Shown one piece after another: positions 1 to 8,306 of a DNA stretch of 37,817 nucleotides (position 1 is the first letter of the stretch; every line of letters starts with the position of its first letter). Origin of the DNA: an uncultured Gammaproteobacteria bacterium (lineage in GTDB: Bacteria; Pseudomonadota; Gammaproteobacteria; PS1; Pseudothioglobaceae); assembly GCA_902556205.1 (NCBI GenBank), contig CACDVH010000014.1, positions 1 to 37,817 on the forward strand, read 5' to 3'. The notes beneath the pieces are model-generated. The model searched no databases. It saw nothing but the letters and a program-made list of their open reading frames with translations, and had not been told where the DNA came from. The translations under genes and the position numbers were made by a program.

Positions 1-38
1 TTATAACTTTCTTTTGTATATTAGCAACTTAAGAGCTT

Positions 39-791
39 ATGGCCACCACTGACAATTTAATTGATTTTTTAAAGCCATCAAGTGATAGCACTGAATCTTT
101 ATATAAACAATTATCTCGATCACTCAATAACGCTATTCAGGAAGGTCTCTTAAGTCCTGGTGATGCGCTCATTCCAGAGAGGGATCTGGCTACTAGACTA
201 AAAATGTCTAGAATTACTGTTCGTAAAGCTATTGATCAGCTTGTTGAAATTGGATTGCTTGTAAAAAGACAAGGAGCTGGAACTGTGGTCTCTGAAAATG
301 TTGATCTAGTTCTTCATAAAAACCTTTCATCTTTAAACAGTTTCACAGCGGATATGAAAAAGAGGGGTTTGGAGTCATACTCAAGAGTTGTTCTAAGGGA
401 AGAGGGAAAGGCTTCACCGAAGGAGGCTTTAATTCTGAATTTAAATGAAGGTGATTTAGTTCATAGACTTAATCGGGTTCGCTATTTAGTGAATGAGCCA
501 CTACTCTATGAAATAGCAGTTATTCCTGCCTCTATCATTTCCATAACATCAGCACTAGATAATTCTCTTTATGAATTACTAGAAGCTAAAAATATGAACC
601 CTGTAACAGCAAAACAAAATATTCATGCCATCATAGCCGATGATAATCTTGCAGATAAACTTGAAGTTGCTCCAGGGAGTGCTGTTTTGTTTGTTGAGAG
701 ACGAGGAAAAGATTCTAACGGAAAGGTAGTGGAATATACTCAATCTTACTATCGAGGTGATCGATATGATTATGTGGTGGAACTTGGATGA
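39..791 (+). CDS. nagR: GntR/HutC-family regulator of amino-sugar use (NagR-like)
   Basis: This 250-residue protein has an N-terminal GntR winged helix-turn-helix (about residues 17-80, containing PERDLATRLKMSRITVRKA) followed by a UTRA effector domain (about 90-245), the HutC subfamily layout. In known NagR/YvoA proteins the UTRA domain binds GlcNAc-6-P or GlcN-6-P and releases DNA. The stop overlaps the nagA start as ATGA, so it is translated with nagA and nagB, and control of this operon is the obvious job. ATG at 39 is the first in-frame start; only a weak AAGAG lies upstream, and the operator would lie before the window. The family is certain; the NagR role is inferred from context. Confidence 0.88.
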   Translation: MATTDNLIDFLKPSSDSTESLYKQLSRSLNNAIQEGLLSPGDALIPERDLATRLKMSRITVRKAIDQLVEIGLLVKRQGAGTVVSENVDLVLHKNLSSLNSFTADMKKRGLESYSRVVLREEGKASPKEALILNLNEGDLVHRLNRVRYLVNEPLLYEIAVIPASIISITSALDNSLYELLEAKNMNPVTAKQNIHAIIADDNLADKLEVAPGSAVLFVERRGKDSNGKVVEYTQSYYRGDRYDYVVELG

Positions 792-1936
792 AAAAAGCAC
801 TGACAGGGGCACGAATTTTTTCAGGCAAAGAATTTGCTGATAATAAAGCACTGTTATTTGAAAATGAAGAAATTGTTGAGATAGTTGATGAATCTCAGAT
901 TCCACAGGATTTTGAAACTCAAAATTTAAATGGTGGCATTCTCTCCCCTGGCTTTATCGACCTTCAGGTGAATGGTGGAGGAGGAAAGCTATTTAATAAC
1001 TCACCAGATAAAGAAAGCCTAAATACAATAATAAGTGCGCATCAACATTTTGGCACAACTAGCATTATGCCTACCGTGATTAGTGACTCACTCAATGTGC
1101 TTCAAGAATGCACAGACATCATTTCAAATGAGATTCATAACAATAAATCTCTGCTGGGCGTTCATATAGAGGGTCCATTTTTTAATGTTAAATATCGTGG
1201 GGTTCACCAAAAGCAATACATCAATACTATAAATGCCACCTATATGAGTCTATTTGAAACGTTGAATGAGTTTCCTGTGATGTTGACACTAGCGCCTGAA
1301 TGTATTTCTATTAAACAACTTAAGAGTCTTAAGTCATTAGGATTTAAAATCTTAGCTGGCCATACAGATGCAAACTATGATCAACTTGAAGAGTCTATTA
1401 AGTATGGGCTAGATGGCTTTACACATTTATTTAATGCAATGGGTCAAATTTCTGCAAGAGAGCCTGGAGTTGTTGGCTCTGCATTAGATTTTGATGAAGT
1501 GTGGGCTAGTATTATTGTCGACTTACACCATGTGCATCCATCCTTAATTAATTTATCGTATAAACAAAAGCCTGAAGGTAAACTGTTTTTTGTTTCAGAT
1601 TCTATGGCAACCATAAACCATGGCGAGCCCTCTTTTGAGCTTTATGATGAAGTAGTGAGTGAATCTAAAGGTCGAATTATTAACTCTGAGGGCAAACTTG
1701 CAGGCTCTTCTATCACGCAAATTGATGCCATAAAAAATGCTTATCAGAAATGCAATATTCCTCTAGAGAGTGCAATCTCAATGGCAACACTTTATCCAGC
1801 TGAATATCTAGGGGTATCTGACTATCTCGGTCAAATCAAAAAAGGTTACAGAGCAGACCTTGTTCACTTTGACTCTGATTTTAAAATCCAAAATGTCTGG
1901 TTAGCAGGCAATCAAATAGAACGGATGAAATCATGA
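788..1936 (+). CDS. nagA: N-acetylglucosamine-6-phosphate deacetylase
   Basis: Cytosolic amidohydrolase that removes acetate from GlcNAc-6-P to give GlcN-6-P. At 382 residues it has the family's usual length. The metal/catalytic set is visible: GVHIEGP with E128, AGHTDAN with H192, THLFNAM with H213, and catalytic D271 in VSDSMA. The early metal motif reads D-L-Q60-V-N62-GGGG, as in E. coli NagA, where Q and N replace the HxH of two-metal enzymes, so a single-metal centre is likely. It overlaps nagR upstream and nagB downstream by ATGA at both ends, a strongly coupled operon. No GlcNAc transporter or kinase lies in the window, so GlcNAc-6-P must come from elsewhere (uptake or cell-wall recycling). 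Confidence 0.95.
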   Translation: MKKALTGARIFSGKEFADNKALLFENEEIVEIVDESQIPQDFETQNLNGGILSPGFIDLQVNGGGGKLFNNSPDKESLNTIISAHQHFGTTSIMPTVISDSLNVLQECTDIISNEIHNNKSLLGVHIEGPFFNVKYRGVHQKQYINTINATYMSLFETLNEFPVMLTLAPECISIKQLKSLKSLGFKILAGHTDANYDQLEESIKYGLDGFTHLFNAMGQISAREPGVVGSALDFDEVWASIIVDLHHVHPSLINLSYKQKPEGKLFFVSDSMATINHGEPSFELYDEVVSESKGRIINSEGKLAGSSITQIDAIKNAYQKCNIPLESAISMATLYPAEYLGVSDYLGQIKKGYRADLVHFDSDFKIQNVWLAGNQIERMKS

Positions 1937-2712
1937 GAGTAGTCATACTTCCAACCGAGGCTGAGGCCAGTAATTTTGCAGGTCAATTTATTGCAGATTA
2001 CATGAATAATAATAAAAATCCAGTTGTTGGTTTGGCTACAGGCAGCTCAGTTCTTTTAACCTATAAAGCTTTGATTAAAAGGCATAAGGAAGGTAGGCTC
2101 AGCTTTAAGAATTTGGTAACTTTTAATCTAGATGAATACGTTGGCTTGCCACCAAATCATAATCAAAGCTATCGAAACTATATGAAAAAAGAACTTTTTG
2201 ATCATATCGATATTAATCAGAATAATGCATTTATTCCTGAGTGTTTTGATGAAAACTTTGACTCAGCTAGCTCAAACTATGAAGCTAATATAGCTAAACA
2301 TGGAGGCATTGGTCTTCAGCTCTTAGGGGTTGGATCGAATGGGCACATTGGTTTTAATGAACCTACTTCGAGCTTGCAATCCAGAACAAGAGTTAAAACA
2401 CTTACGAAAAATACGCTCTCAAAAAATGCACGTTTTTTTGACCCCAATGAAAGACAACCGTCTTTAGCTATAACCATGGGTATTGGAACGATAATGGAGG
2501 CCAAGAATATTCTTTTGATTGGTCTTGGCAAACATAAAAGCAAAGCAGTGGCTGAAGTCATTGAGGGCCCACTATCTGCATTTTGTCCTGGCAGTGCTCT
2601 TCAAAATCATGAAAATGTCACTGTCATTCTAGATAAGCTTGCTGCTGCAGACCTCAAACTATATGAATACTATATTCAAACTGAAAAAATGAAGTCTGAA
2701 TACAACTGTTAA
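1933..2712 (+). CDS. nagB: Glucosamine-6-phosphate deaminase
   Basis: Converts GlcN-6-P to fructose-6-P and ammonia, completing the NagA pathway into glycolysis. The 259 residues match NagB length. Visible motifs: GLATGSS phosphate loop (33-39), NLDEYVGLP with the catalytic base D67, and GVGSNGHIGFNEP with H138 and E143 of the ring-opening relay. The aspartate of the E. coli GNDGH motif is asparagine here (N136), a variant I recall as usual in Bacillus-type enzymes. The SRTRVKTL segment after it is typical. The start overlaps the nagA stop (ATGA). The E. coli allosteric GlcNAc-6-P site cannot be judged by eye. Last gene of the nag operon; 43 bp separate it from the next gene. Confidence 0.95.
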   Translation: MRVVILPTEAEASNFAGQFIADYMNNNKNPVVGLATGSSVLLTYKALIKRHKEGRLSFKNLVTFNLDEYVGLPPNHNQSYRNYMKKELFDHIDINQNNAFIPECFDENFDSASSNYEANIAKHGGIGLQLLGVGSNGHIGFNEPTSSLQSRTRVKTLTKNTLSKNARFFDPNERQPSLAITMGIGTIMEAKNILLIGLGKHKSKAVAEVIEGPLSAFCPGSALQNHENVTVILDKLAAADLKLYEYYIQTEKMKSEYNC

Positions 2713-2755
2713 TAATTGAGTTATAATTTTTCTAAGTTCTAAAGGAGTATTAAGA

Positions 2756-3457
2756 TTGAGCCTTATCTTTAAACAATTATTTGAAAGAGAGAGCTGCACC
2801 TATACCTATTTGATTGCCGATAGTGAATCTAAAGAGGCAGCTATTGTTGATGCAGTAGATATCATGATTGAGAGGGATACAGCTTTGTTAAAAGAACTGG
2901 ATCTAGACCTGAAATTCATTATTGAAACTCACATACATGCTGATCATATCACGAGTGCCTGCCCACTTAAAAAATACTATCCAGATGCAAGAATAGTAAT
3001 TGGGATGGAAAATGTTGATGCAGAGGCTTGCTCAGATATTATGGTCAGTGAGGGTCATATCCTCAATATTGGAAAATATCAAATCACAACAATTGAAACA
3101 CCGGGCCACACAGTTGGATGTATGTCTTACCTTATAGAAAATAAACTATTAACTGGTGATGCGCTTTTTATTAGGAGTACTGGAAGATGTGATTTCCAGG
3201 GTGGTTCTGCTGAATCTCTTTATGATTCCATTCAAAAACTCTTTAAACTTCCAGATACAACTGAAGTCTATCCAGCTCATGACTACAATGGCCTCTCGGT
3301 GAGCACAATTGGTGAAGAGAAAAAATTCAATTCAATGATCAAAGAATCATTTGATGAGCAGGATTTTATTAACAATGTCAATAGTCTTGACTTGGGCTTA
3401 CCAAAAAAAATCAAAGTTGCAGTTCCAGCCAATCAGAGCTGCGGCCTCATTTCATAA
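2756..3457 (+). CDS. Persulfide dioxygenase (ETHE1-type metallo-beta-lactamase fold)
   Basis: Predicted non-haem iron enzyme that oxidises glutathione persulfide to sulfite. The metallo-beta-lactamase motif THIHADH carries H59, H61, D63 and H64; H118 (ETPGHT), D135 (LTGDAL) and H175 (YPAHDYNG) complete the set, with H59/H118/D135 matching the ETHE1 iron triad. YPAHDY followed by STIGEEK, and a C-terminal VPANxxCG, are ETHE1 hallmarks absent from glyoxalase II. The start is TTG, chosen because AAAGGAG sits 8 bases upstream and no nearby ATG fits. No rhodanese domain is fused. Context (after nagB, before DUF2721) gives no pathway; sulfide detoxification or sulfur oxidation is inferred from the family. 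Confidence 0.87.
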   Translation: MSLIFKQLFERESCTYTYLIADSESKEAAIVDAVDIMIERDTALLKELDLDLKFIIETHIHADHITSACPLKKYYPDARIVIGMENVDAEACSDIMVSEGHILNIGKYQITTIETPGHTVGCMSYLIENKLLTGDALFIRSTGRCDFQGGSAESLYDSIQKLFKLPDTTEVYPAHDYNGLSVSTIGEEKKFNSMIKESFDEQDFINNVNSLDLGLPKKIKVAVPANQSCGLIS

Positions 3458-3508
3458 AAGGTTTAAAAAGACTTAATAATTTCTCATTACTTATTAAAAT
3501 ATAAGTCT

Positions 3509-3895
3509 ATGGATATTACAACTCCCGCACTTCTCTTTCCTGCCATTTCATTATTGTTTGTTGCTTATACGAATCGACTCCACTCCCTAAGTGTATTGAT
3601 TCGAGCAATGACAACCAAAGGCAGTAATGAATCTAAAACAAAGCATGCAGACGAGCAAATCAAGATCCTTGAAAAACGTGTTATTTATATCAGGAGGATG
3701 CAGGTCTTTGGTGTTGTGAGTTTTATCTTTAACCTGATGACAATTATTTTGGTCTACCTAAAGTTATACATTCTTGGAAACTACATTTTTGGCTTCGGAC
3801 TTTTGATGCTCTCAGGCTCTTTATTATTTGCTTTACTCGAAACTTTGATTTCAACAAAGGCGCTCGATATCCATTTGAAAAACTCGAAGAATTAA
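3509..3895 (+). CDS. DUF2721 integral membrane protein
   Basis: A 128-residue inner-membrane protein with three predicted spans (about residues 5-21, 66-86 and 90-112) and a basic, charged loop between the first two. The N-terminal TPALLFPAISLLFVAYTNR is the signature of the DUF2721 family, whose function is unknown. It follows the persulfide dioxygenase by 51 bp on the same strand. Its stop overlaps by 4 bp the stop of the convergent ureohydrolase gene, leaving no room for a terminator between them. Confidence 0.8.
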   Translation: MDITTPALLFPAISLLFVAYTNRLHSLSVLIRAMTTKGSNESKTKHADEQIKILEKRVIYIRRMQVFGVVSFIFNLMTIILVYLKLYILGNYIFGFGLLMLSGSLLFALLETLISTKALDIHLKNSKN

Positions 3896-4890
3896 GGTTT
3901 TTTGCCTACATTATCAGCTATCAAGCAAACGATCTCGAACATAATCGAATTTGCAACATGAGCGGTAATTTGATTTGGAGAGTCAACGGTTGGCATAAGA
4001 CATACAACGTCACCGCCGATAACATTCTTTCCCCTAAGTCCTTGCAACATGGAGAGAACATCCGGCATCTTGAATCCCTCAATGGCTGGCTCTAGATTCG
4101 AGACTCCAGGAGCCACAGTAACGTCTAAACAATCTAAATCAAATGTAATGTAGATTGGCGCATCGCCAACACGCTCTTGAATCATCTCAATGCATTTCTC
4201 AACACCATATTCATCATATTGATCCTTGGTAATGATTTCGTAGCCAAGTTCGTAACTTGAGTCAAGCCAGTCAAGTGTTCTTGTATTTCCTCTAATGCCA
4301 ACCTGAATACTTTTTGATGCATCAACGAAACCATCCCTCACCAAATAACTTGCCCAGTGAGCTGCTGATTTAACAGCACCTAGGAAATGATCGAGCTGAT
4401 GAAAGGCATCAGTATGAGCATCAAAATGAACAAGTACTGCCTTTTCACCATTAGTGAGTTTAGACTTGGGGCCTGCAATTGCCTGCAGAATGCCTCCAGT
4501 GATCGAGTGATCTCCTCCAATGGAAACAGGTCGAACACCAGACTCAGCAATCACATCATAAAACTCAGTAATACGCTCTATACACTGCTCATTATTATTA
4601 GCTTCAGGAAGCGGAACATCCCCAAAATCTCGAATCTCGCACATCTCCCATGGAGAGATTCCAAACCTTAAGTGGCCTCGTCTGCCCTGGGCTGAAATAT
4701 TTCTAACTGCACGTGGGCCTAGATGCTGATCGCGCTGCGTTGTTCCATTTCCAGTACTATGAGGAACACCAACAAGTGCAATATCACAGCCGTCAGTTTC
4801 AGGCTGATGTGGACATCGAAACAAAGTAGGAACGCCCCACCAATAAAGGCCATTCATCATGGCTGAGTTATCTCTTGTTTTCTTATCCAT
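3892..4890 (-). CDS. Ureohydrolase, agmatinase/guanidinobutyrase type
   Basis: Mn(or Ni)-dependent ureohydrolase of the arginase fold, predicted to hydrolyse a guanidino compound to urea plus an amine. All metal ligands are present: GGDHS with H128, FDAHTD with D157/H159/D161, and FDLDCLD with D251/D253. The family's PGxxxxEP follows as APGVSNLEP. The substrate loop reads AAHWASY (H178) where classical agmatinase has an HGTPF-like sequence, so agmatine, guanidinobutyrate, guanidinopropionate or free guanidine all remain possible. At 332 residues it is slightly longer than SpeB. A weak GAAG precedes the ATG. It lies 17 bp after a small exported protein and probably shares its transcript. Confidence 0.82.
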   Translation of the reverse strand: MDKKTRDNSAMMNGLYWWGVPTLFRCPHQPETDGCDIALVGVPHSTGNGTTQRDQHLGPRAVRNISAQGRRGHLRFGISPWEMCEIRDFGDVPLPEANNNEQCIERITEFYDVIAESGVRPVSIGGDHSITGGILQAIAGPKSKLTNGEKAVLVHFDAHTDAFHQLDHFLGAVKSAAHWASYLVRDGFVDASKSIQVGIRGNTRTLDWLDSSYELGYEIITKDQYDEYGVEKCIEMIQERVGDAPIYITFDLDCLDVTVAPGVSNLEPAIEGFKMPDVLSMLQGLRGKNVIGGDVVCLMPTVDSPNQITAHVANSIMFEIVCLIADNVGKKP

Positions 4891-4907
4891 TAATTTTCTT
4901 CAAAAAT

Positions 4908-5474
4908 TTACTCAAACTTTTCACTAATTCTCATAAGAATAGCCTTCTTATAAGGCACCTCTAACTCCTGTGAAGACCATGCCCCAAAACCTAAGTCAAC
5001 TTGCTGCTCCCATGTTTCAATTGGATTTTTAAAGATTGTAACAGAGGTTTCTTTTGGGGCGGACAAAAATAATGCCATCTCTTCAGCTTCGCCGATTTGA
5101 TTGTCTTGAGAGACATACTCACTAATGTTGATAAATTTTGCAACATCAGTCATCCAATAAACACAGCCTCTATATTCCTCAGCAAGGTTAGCACCTTGAA
5201 TATATTCTTGAGTTAACTTTGTTATAGCATCTGTTTGAGCTGCAGTGATTTGCCCATTAGTCATCTCCATCTCTTTATTATCATCAATCATATGATAGGC
5301 ATAGATTCTATTCATCAGCGCCTCACCCGCAGTGAGGCCTGCCATTTCAGGCCTTGTGAGCTGAATATAAATAAGTGCAGAGCATCTAATGGCTCTATCC
5401 GCAACCTCTTTTTCTGCATATGTTGGCGTTACAAATCCAACTAAAAGTATTAAGATAGGGAGTATTTTTTTCAT
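4908..5474 (-). CDS. Exported hypothetical protein
   Basis: 188 residues with a clear Sec signal peptide (MKKILPILILLVGFVTPTYA, cleavage before EKEVAD). The mature part holds two cysteines, one in AIRCSAL and one in YRGCVYW, which could form a periplasmic disulfide, and is otherwise acidic and helix-prone. I do not recognise the family. It sits 17 bp upstream of the ureohydrolase on the same strand, so the pair is probably co-transcribed; a periplasmic partner beside a cytosolic guanidino hydrolase does not by itself reveal a function. Confidence 0.65.
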   Translation of the reverse strand: MKKILPILILLVGFVTPTYAEKEVADRAIRCSALIYIQLTRPEMAGLTAGEALMNRIYAYHMIDDNKEMEMTNGQITAAQTDAITKLTQEYIQGANLAEEYRGCVYWMTDVAKFINISEYVSQDNQIGEAEEMALFLSAPKETSVTIFKNPIETWEQQVDLGFGAWSSQELEVPYKKAILMRISEKFE

Positions 5475-5522
5475 AAATTTAAATAGGGGTACGAATAAAC
5501 AAACGTTAAAGTATAAACAAAA

Positions 5523-5577
5523 TAAACACTTAAATCACACCTAAATTACATCTTCATTGGCAAGCAGTAAGTAAAAT
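5523..5577 (+). promoter_or_regulatory. Possible variant of the 11-bp-block promoter upstream of the SDR gene
   Basis: Three consecutive 11-bp blocks, the first two ending in TAA (5523-5533, 5534-5544, 5545-5555), resemble the promoter class found upstream of five small genes further along. The middle block, ATCACACCTAA, differs from the block at 19905-19915 (read on the minus strand) at only two positions. A TAAAAT follows at 5572-5577 after 16 bp rather than 17. It points toward the SDR gene starting at 5607. It is weaker than the five minus-strand copies. Confidence 0.35.
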
Positions 5578-5606
5578 TGGGATATTGACTAATAATAATA
5601 AAACCT

Positions 5607-6323
5607 ATGTCTGATAAATATCTAATTTTTGGCGCCACTGGATCTATAGGCTCTAGTTTGGCTCTTCAACTCAAGGAATCTAATCAAGATGTTCATCTTA
5701 TTTCAAGAAACGAGGAAGAGCTAAAAACCCTTTCCGAGAAACTAGGCTTTAGTTGCACCGTAGCTGATGTACTAGAGGATGGATTCGTCGATCAAATAAA
5801 ATCAGATATGGCTGACTCTAATGTCAAAGGACTGACTTATTGTATCGGCTCGATTGATTTGAAACCTCTAAAAAGGGTTACAGAGTCTGACATGAACCAA
5901 TGCATGAAGCTTAACCTTTACTCAGCAATTGAGGCTATCCAAGGCTTTCAAGATGAACTAAAAAAGAATAACGGATCAATTGTGTTGTTCTCATCCGTAG
6001 CTGCACAAAAAGGCTTTACTAATCACACCATTATTGCATCTGCTAAAGCTGCCATTGAGGGACTAACAGTCACTCTTGCTGCAGAACTTGCTCCAACTAT
6101 TCGAGTAAACTGCATTGCTCCGAGCCTTACAGATTCTAAGATATCTCAGTCAATGCTTAAGAGTGAGGTCGTAGCTGAAGCTCTGGCTAAAGCACATCCT
6201 CTCAAAAGACTTGGTAAGGGCAGTGATTCTGCTGCTCTCGCTAAATTTCTTTTGAGCGGTGAAAGTTCTTGGATTACAGGTCAAATCATTGGTGTTGATG
6301 GCGGCCGTTCCAGCTTAAGCTAA
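5607..6323 (+). CDS. Short-chain dehydrogenase/reductase-fold protein lacking the catalytic Tyr
   Basis: 238 residues with the SDR Rossmann fold: GATGSIG nucleotide loop (G9, G12, G15), the central serine in FSSVAA (S130), RVNCIAPS and a C-terminal ITGQIIGVDGG. Where classical SDRs have YxxxK, this reads IASAK, so the lysine (K147) is kept but the tyrosine position is I143. A divergent SDR subgroup with an NHxxIAxAK motif exists, and this protein looks like a member; whether it still reduces a substrate is unclear. It is monocistronic, diverges from the small exported gene at 5474, and converges with the gene ending at 6342. Confidence 0.8.
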   Translation: MSDKYLIFGATGSIGSSLALQLKESNQDVHLISRNEEELKTLSEKLGFSCTVADVLEDGFVDQIKSDMADSNVKGLTYCIGSIDLKPLKRVTESDMNQCMKLNLYSAIEAIQGFQDELKKNNGSIVLFSSVAAQKGFTNHTIIASAKAAIEGLTVTLAAELAPTIRVNCIAPSLTDSKISQSMLKSEVVAEALAKAHPLKRLGKGSDSAALAKFLLSGESSWITGQIIGVDGGRSSLS

Positions 6324-6341
6324 ATAGACCGCTATAGGTGT

Positions 6342-7289
6342 TTACTCTGTGACTGTTAAGTACAATTGAATTGGGTCTGCACCCATCTTTATGATGTTAT
6401 TATCATTCTCGTCATTACTAAAATCAACTGACACCGAATCTGTTGTTTTCATATTGAGCTGAAACGTTGAGTTCTCTGTAACAACATAAGGTGTTGTAAG
6501 CGTTGTAGTCCAAAGAATTCTTGCTGCATCTGTACATGCGGTAGCAAATGAATTATCTGTCTTAAGTAGAGAAACTTCAGCAGTGCCATTTCCAACGGTT
6601 CCAAAATTAGAATAGTCTCCATTAGCAACCCAACTATCAGAGCACTCCTCACCCGTTAATTTATTAATAACCTCATAGGAAAAAACAGGTGCACTTGCAG
6701 ATGCAGCTCCACAAGAAATTAATTGTGCACCATCAGCAGTAGTTGCTCCATGAGGAGAAGTGAATTGTTCATTAGTGTATGCACTTGGACCAGCAACGGA
6801 TGTCCAACAAGTAGTGCCGGCACTGGAACTAGCGCCAGTAAGACTATTAGTAGCTGTAAATGAATGCTTAATTCCAAGCTTATTACTTACCAAGACCAGC
6901 ATATGGGTATATGTTCCATTATCAATCGAAAATTCTGGAATCGCCATTGCCCCTGAAGTTCCTGCAATAATTGCGTGGGTCACACCTGCAGCATTATCAA
7001 CAATATATTGACATGAACTCAAGTCATTCGCAGCTGTTGTTGCAGTACAAAGTCCTAACTTATAAAAAGTTATCTCATATTCATCTGGTGTATCACTACA
7101 TTGATCAGATCTCTGACTGTAAGCAGTTTCATAAACAGGTGCATCAGAATTACCTGATCCATCTACTGCAACATCGAGCAATCCAGCATCTGTATACCTA
7201 CAGCTTGCATCCGCTGCCGTTGTAAAAACAGCTGATATTAGAAATAAGCTAATTAATAGTAATATTTTATTTAAGTTTAATGTTTTCAT
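6342..7289 (-). CDS. Secreted hypothetical protein coupled to the inverse-autotransporter barrel
   Basis: I start this at ATG 7289, giving 315 residues, because AGGA lies 7 bases upstream; a TTG 15 bases earlier is less likely. A signal peptide (MKTLNLNKILLL...FTTAADA) precedes a Ser/Thr/Gly/Ala-rich, acidic, lysine-poor mature region with about nine cysteines (CRYTD, QCSDT, LCTAT, SCQYI, TCWTS, SCGAA, ECSDS, ACTDA), which looks like an extracellular beta-rich protein. I recognise no domain. The start lies one base after the stop of the barrel gene upstream, so translation is probably coupled. It could be the surface passenger of that barrel, or an independent secreted protein. Confidence 0.7.
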   Translation of the reverse strand: MKTLNLNKILLLISLFLISAVFTTAADASCRYTDAGLLDVAVDGSGNSDAPVYETAYSQRSDQCSDTPDEYEITFYKLGLCTATTAANDLSSCQYIVDNAAGVTHAIIAGTSGAMAIPEFSIDNGTYTHMLVLVSNKLGIKHSFTATNSLTGASSSAGTTCWTSVAGPSAYTNEQFTSPHGATTADGAQLISCGAASASAPVFSYEVINKLTGEECSDSWVANGDYSNFGTVGNGTAEVSLLKTDNSFATACTDAARILWTTTLTTPYVVTENSTFQLNMKTTDSVSVDFSNDENDNNIIKMGADPIQLYLTVTE

Positions 7290-7290
7290 A

Positions 7291-8214
7291 TTAGTATCCT
7301 GCAACCGTTAATACGCCAGACTTTTTCTTAACAATGCGATTCTCACGCTTCACGAGTGCGTATCTCTCATTGCCCAGTTTGGTTAGCTCATAAGCTGAGC
7401 TTGAGAACTCAAATAATTTTGGTTTCGCTTCAGTCTGACCAAAGCTCCAAGTGTAATTTAGAGCTATGCTGTCAGTATCTTTAGTGGCTGCATCTTTGTA
7501 GTCAGTTCGAATGTAGTTCAGTGTCAGGTTGTCAGATAGGTTTCCACCAAGGGTATATTTTCTGCCCTTTTTATCTTTCATACCATCAATACCTTTCCAT
7601 GAAAATGCATTCATTCCAAACTTCATACCTGGCATATATGGAAGGGCAACCTTGAAGCCCATATCTCTCCCATCTAAGGCTTTTGAGTCAGTTCCACTCT
7701 TGTCTTTGATGTATCCAGTCGTTCCATTATAAATATTCACCCTAGACTCTAGAACAGAGCTCACTACCTCAAATCCAACACCATTGCGCTTGTGATCATC
7801 TGGAAATTCATGGTCATAAAATGCGTTCACACCAGTCATCCAAGTCTCATCTTGATTAAGCCTTCTGAAGCCTACCCCAAGATTCAATGTCGTGCGATCA
7901 TCGTATCGATTAAGATTGATTTGATTAAAAAGAAACGAGTTCGGGTTATCTCCGTAAGCTTTAAGAACACCAATATCGACTGTTGAATCACCCGATTTTA
8001 GATTGGTACTTACCTCAACGGTATCAAAATTGGGGCTTAATAGTGCTCCAATACCTGACGAGATAAATGAGCTCGTTGAACTAGTCATTCTACTCATAAG
8101 AGAAGACTTGATTTGCTCAGAGTCATCAGCACTTGCATTGAGTGATACACCCAATGACATTGTAAGTATTGAGCTCAGTAAAATTTTAGATAGGTTAGAA
8201 CTATAAATCTTCAT
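7291..8214 (-). CDS. Inverse-autotransporter (intimin/invasin-type) beta-barrel, no passenger
   Basis: Starting at ATG 8214 (GAAGG 11 bases upstream; an in-frame TTG at 8232 overlaps that site), the protein has 307 residues. A signal peptide (MKIYSSN...SLNASA) leads into an IAT beta-domain: TLNLGVGFRRL (109-119), TWMTGVNAFYDHEF (124-137), NGVGFEV, then DGRDMGFKVALP and MNAFSWKG strands. In intimins the barrel is followed by a VERNNxIVLEY linker and Ig-like passenger repeats. Here the equivalent KRENRIVKKK is followed by only a few residues (SGVLTVAGY) and the stop. No LysM domain is present. It would insert in the outer membrane. AT-rich DNA at 8250-8290 is a likely promoter. Confidence 0.82.
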   Translation of the reverse strand: MKIYSSNLSKILLSSILTMSLGVSLNASADDSEQIKSSLMSRMTSSTSSFISSGIGALLSPNFDTVEVSTNLKSGDSTVDIGVLKAYGDNPNSFLFNQINLNRYDDRTTLNLGVGFRRLNQDETWMTGVNAFYDHEFPDDHKRNGVGFEVVSSVLESRVNIYNGTTGYIKDKSGTDSKALDGRDMGFKVALPYMPGMKFGMNAFSWKGIDGMKDKKGRKYTLGGNLSDNLTLNYIRTDYKDAATKDTDSIALNYTWSFGQTEAKPKLFEFSSSAYELTKLGNERYALVKRENRIVKKKSGVLTVAGY

Positions 8215-8306
8215 ATTCAAGTCAGCCTTCAATATTCAAAAAAAGCTATTATATATCAATTCATATAGATATATATAGTCCATATAGACCTGTAAAGATA
8301 AGCTAT

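Noticed and set aside
6449-6652. Open frames within the secreted-protein, autotransporter and dehydrogenase genes in other frames
   Set aside because: Shadows of clearly better genes; no ribosome-binding sites and no recognisable domains.
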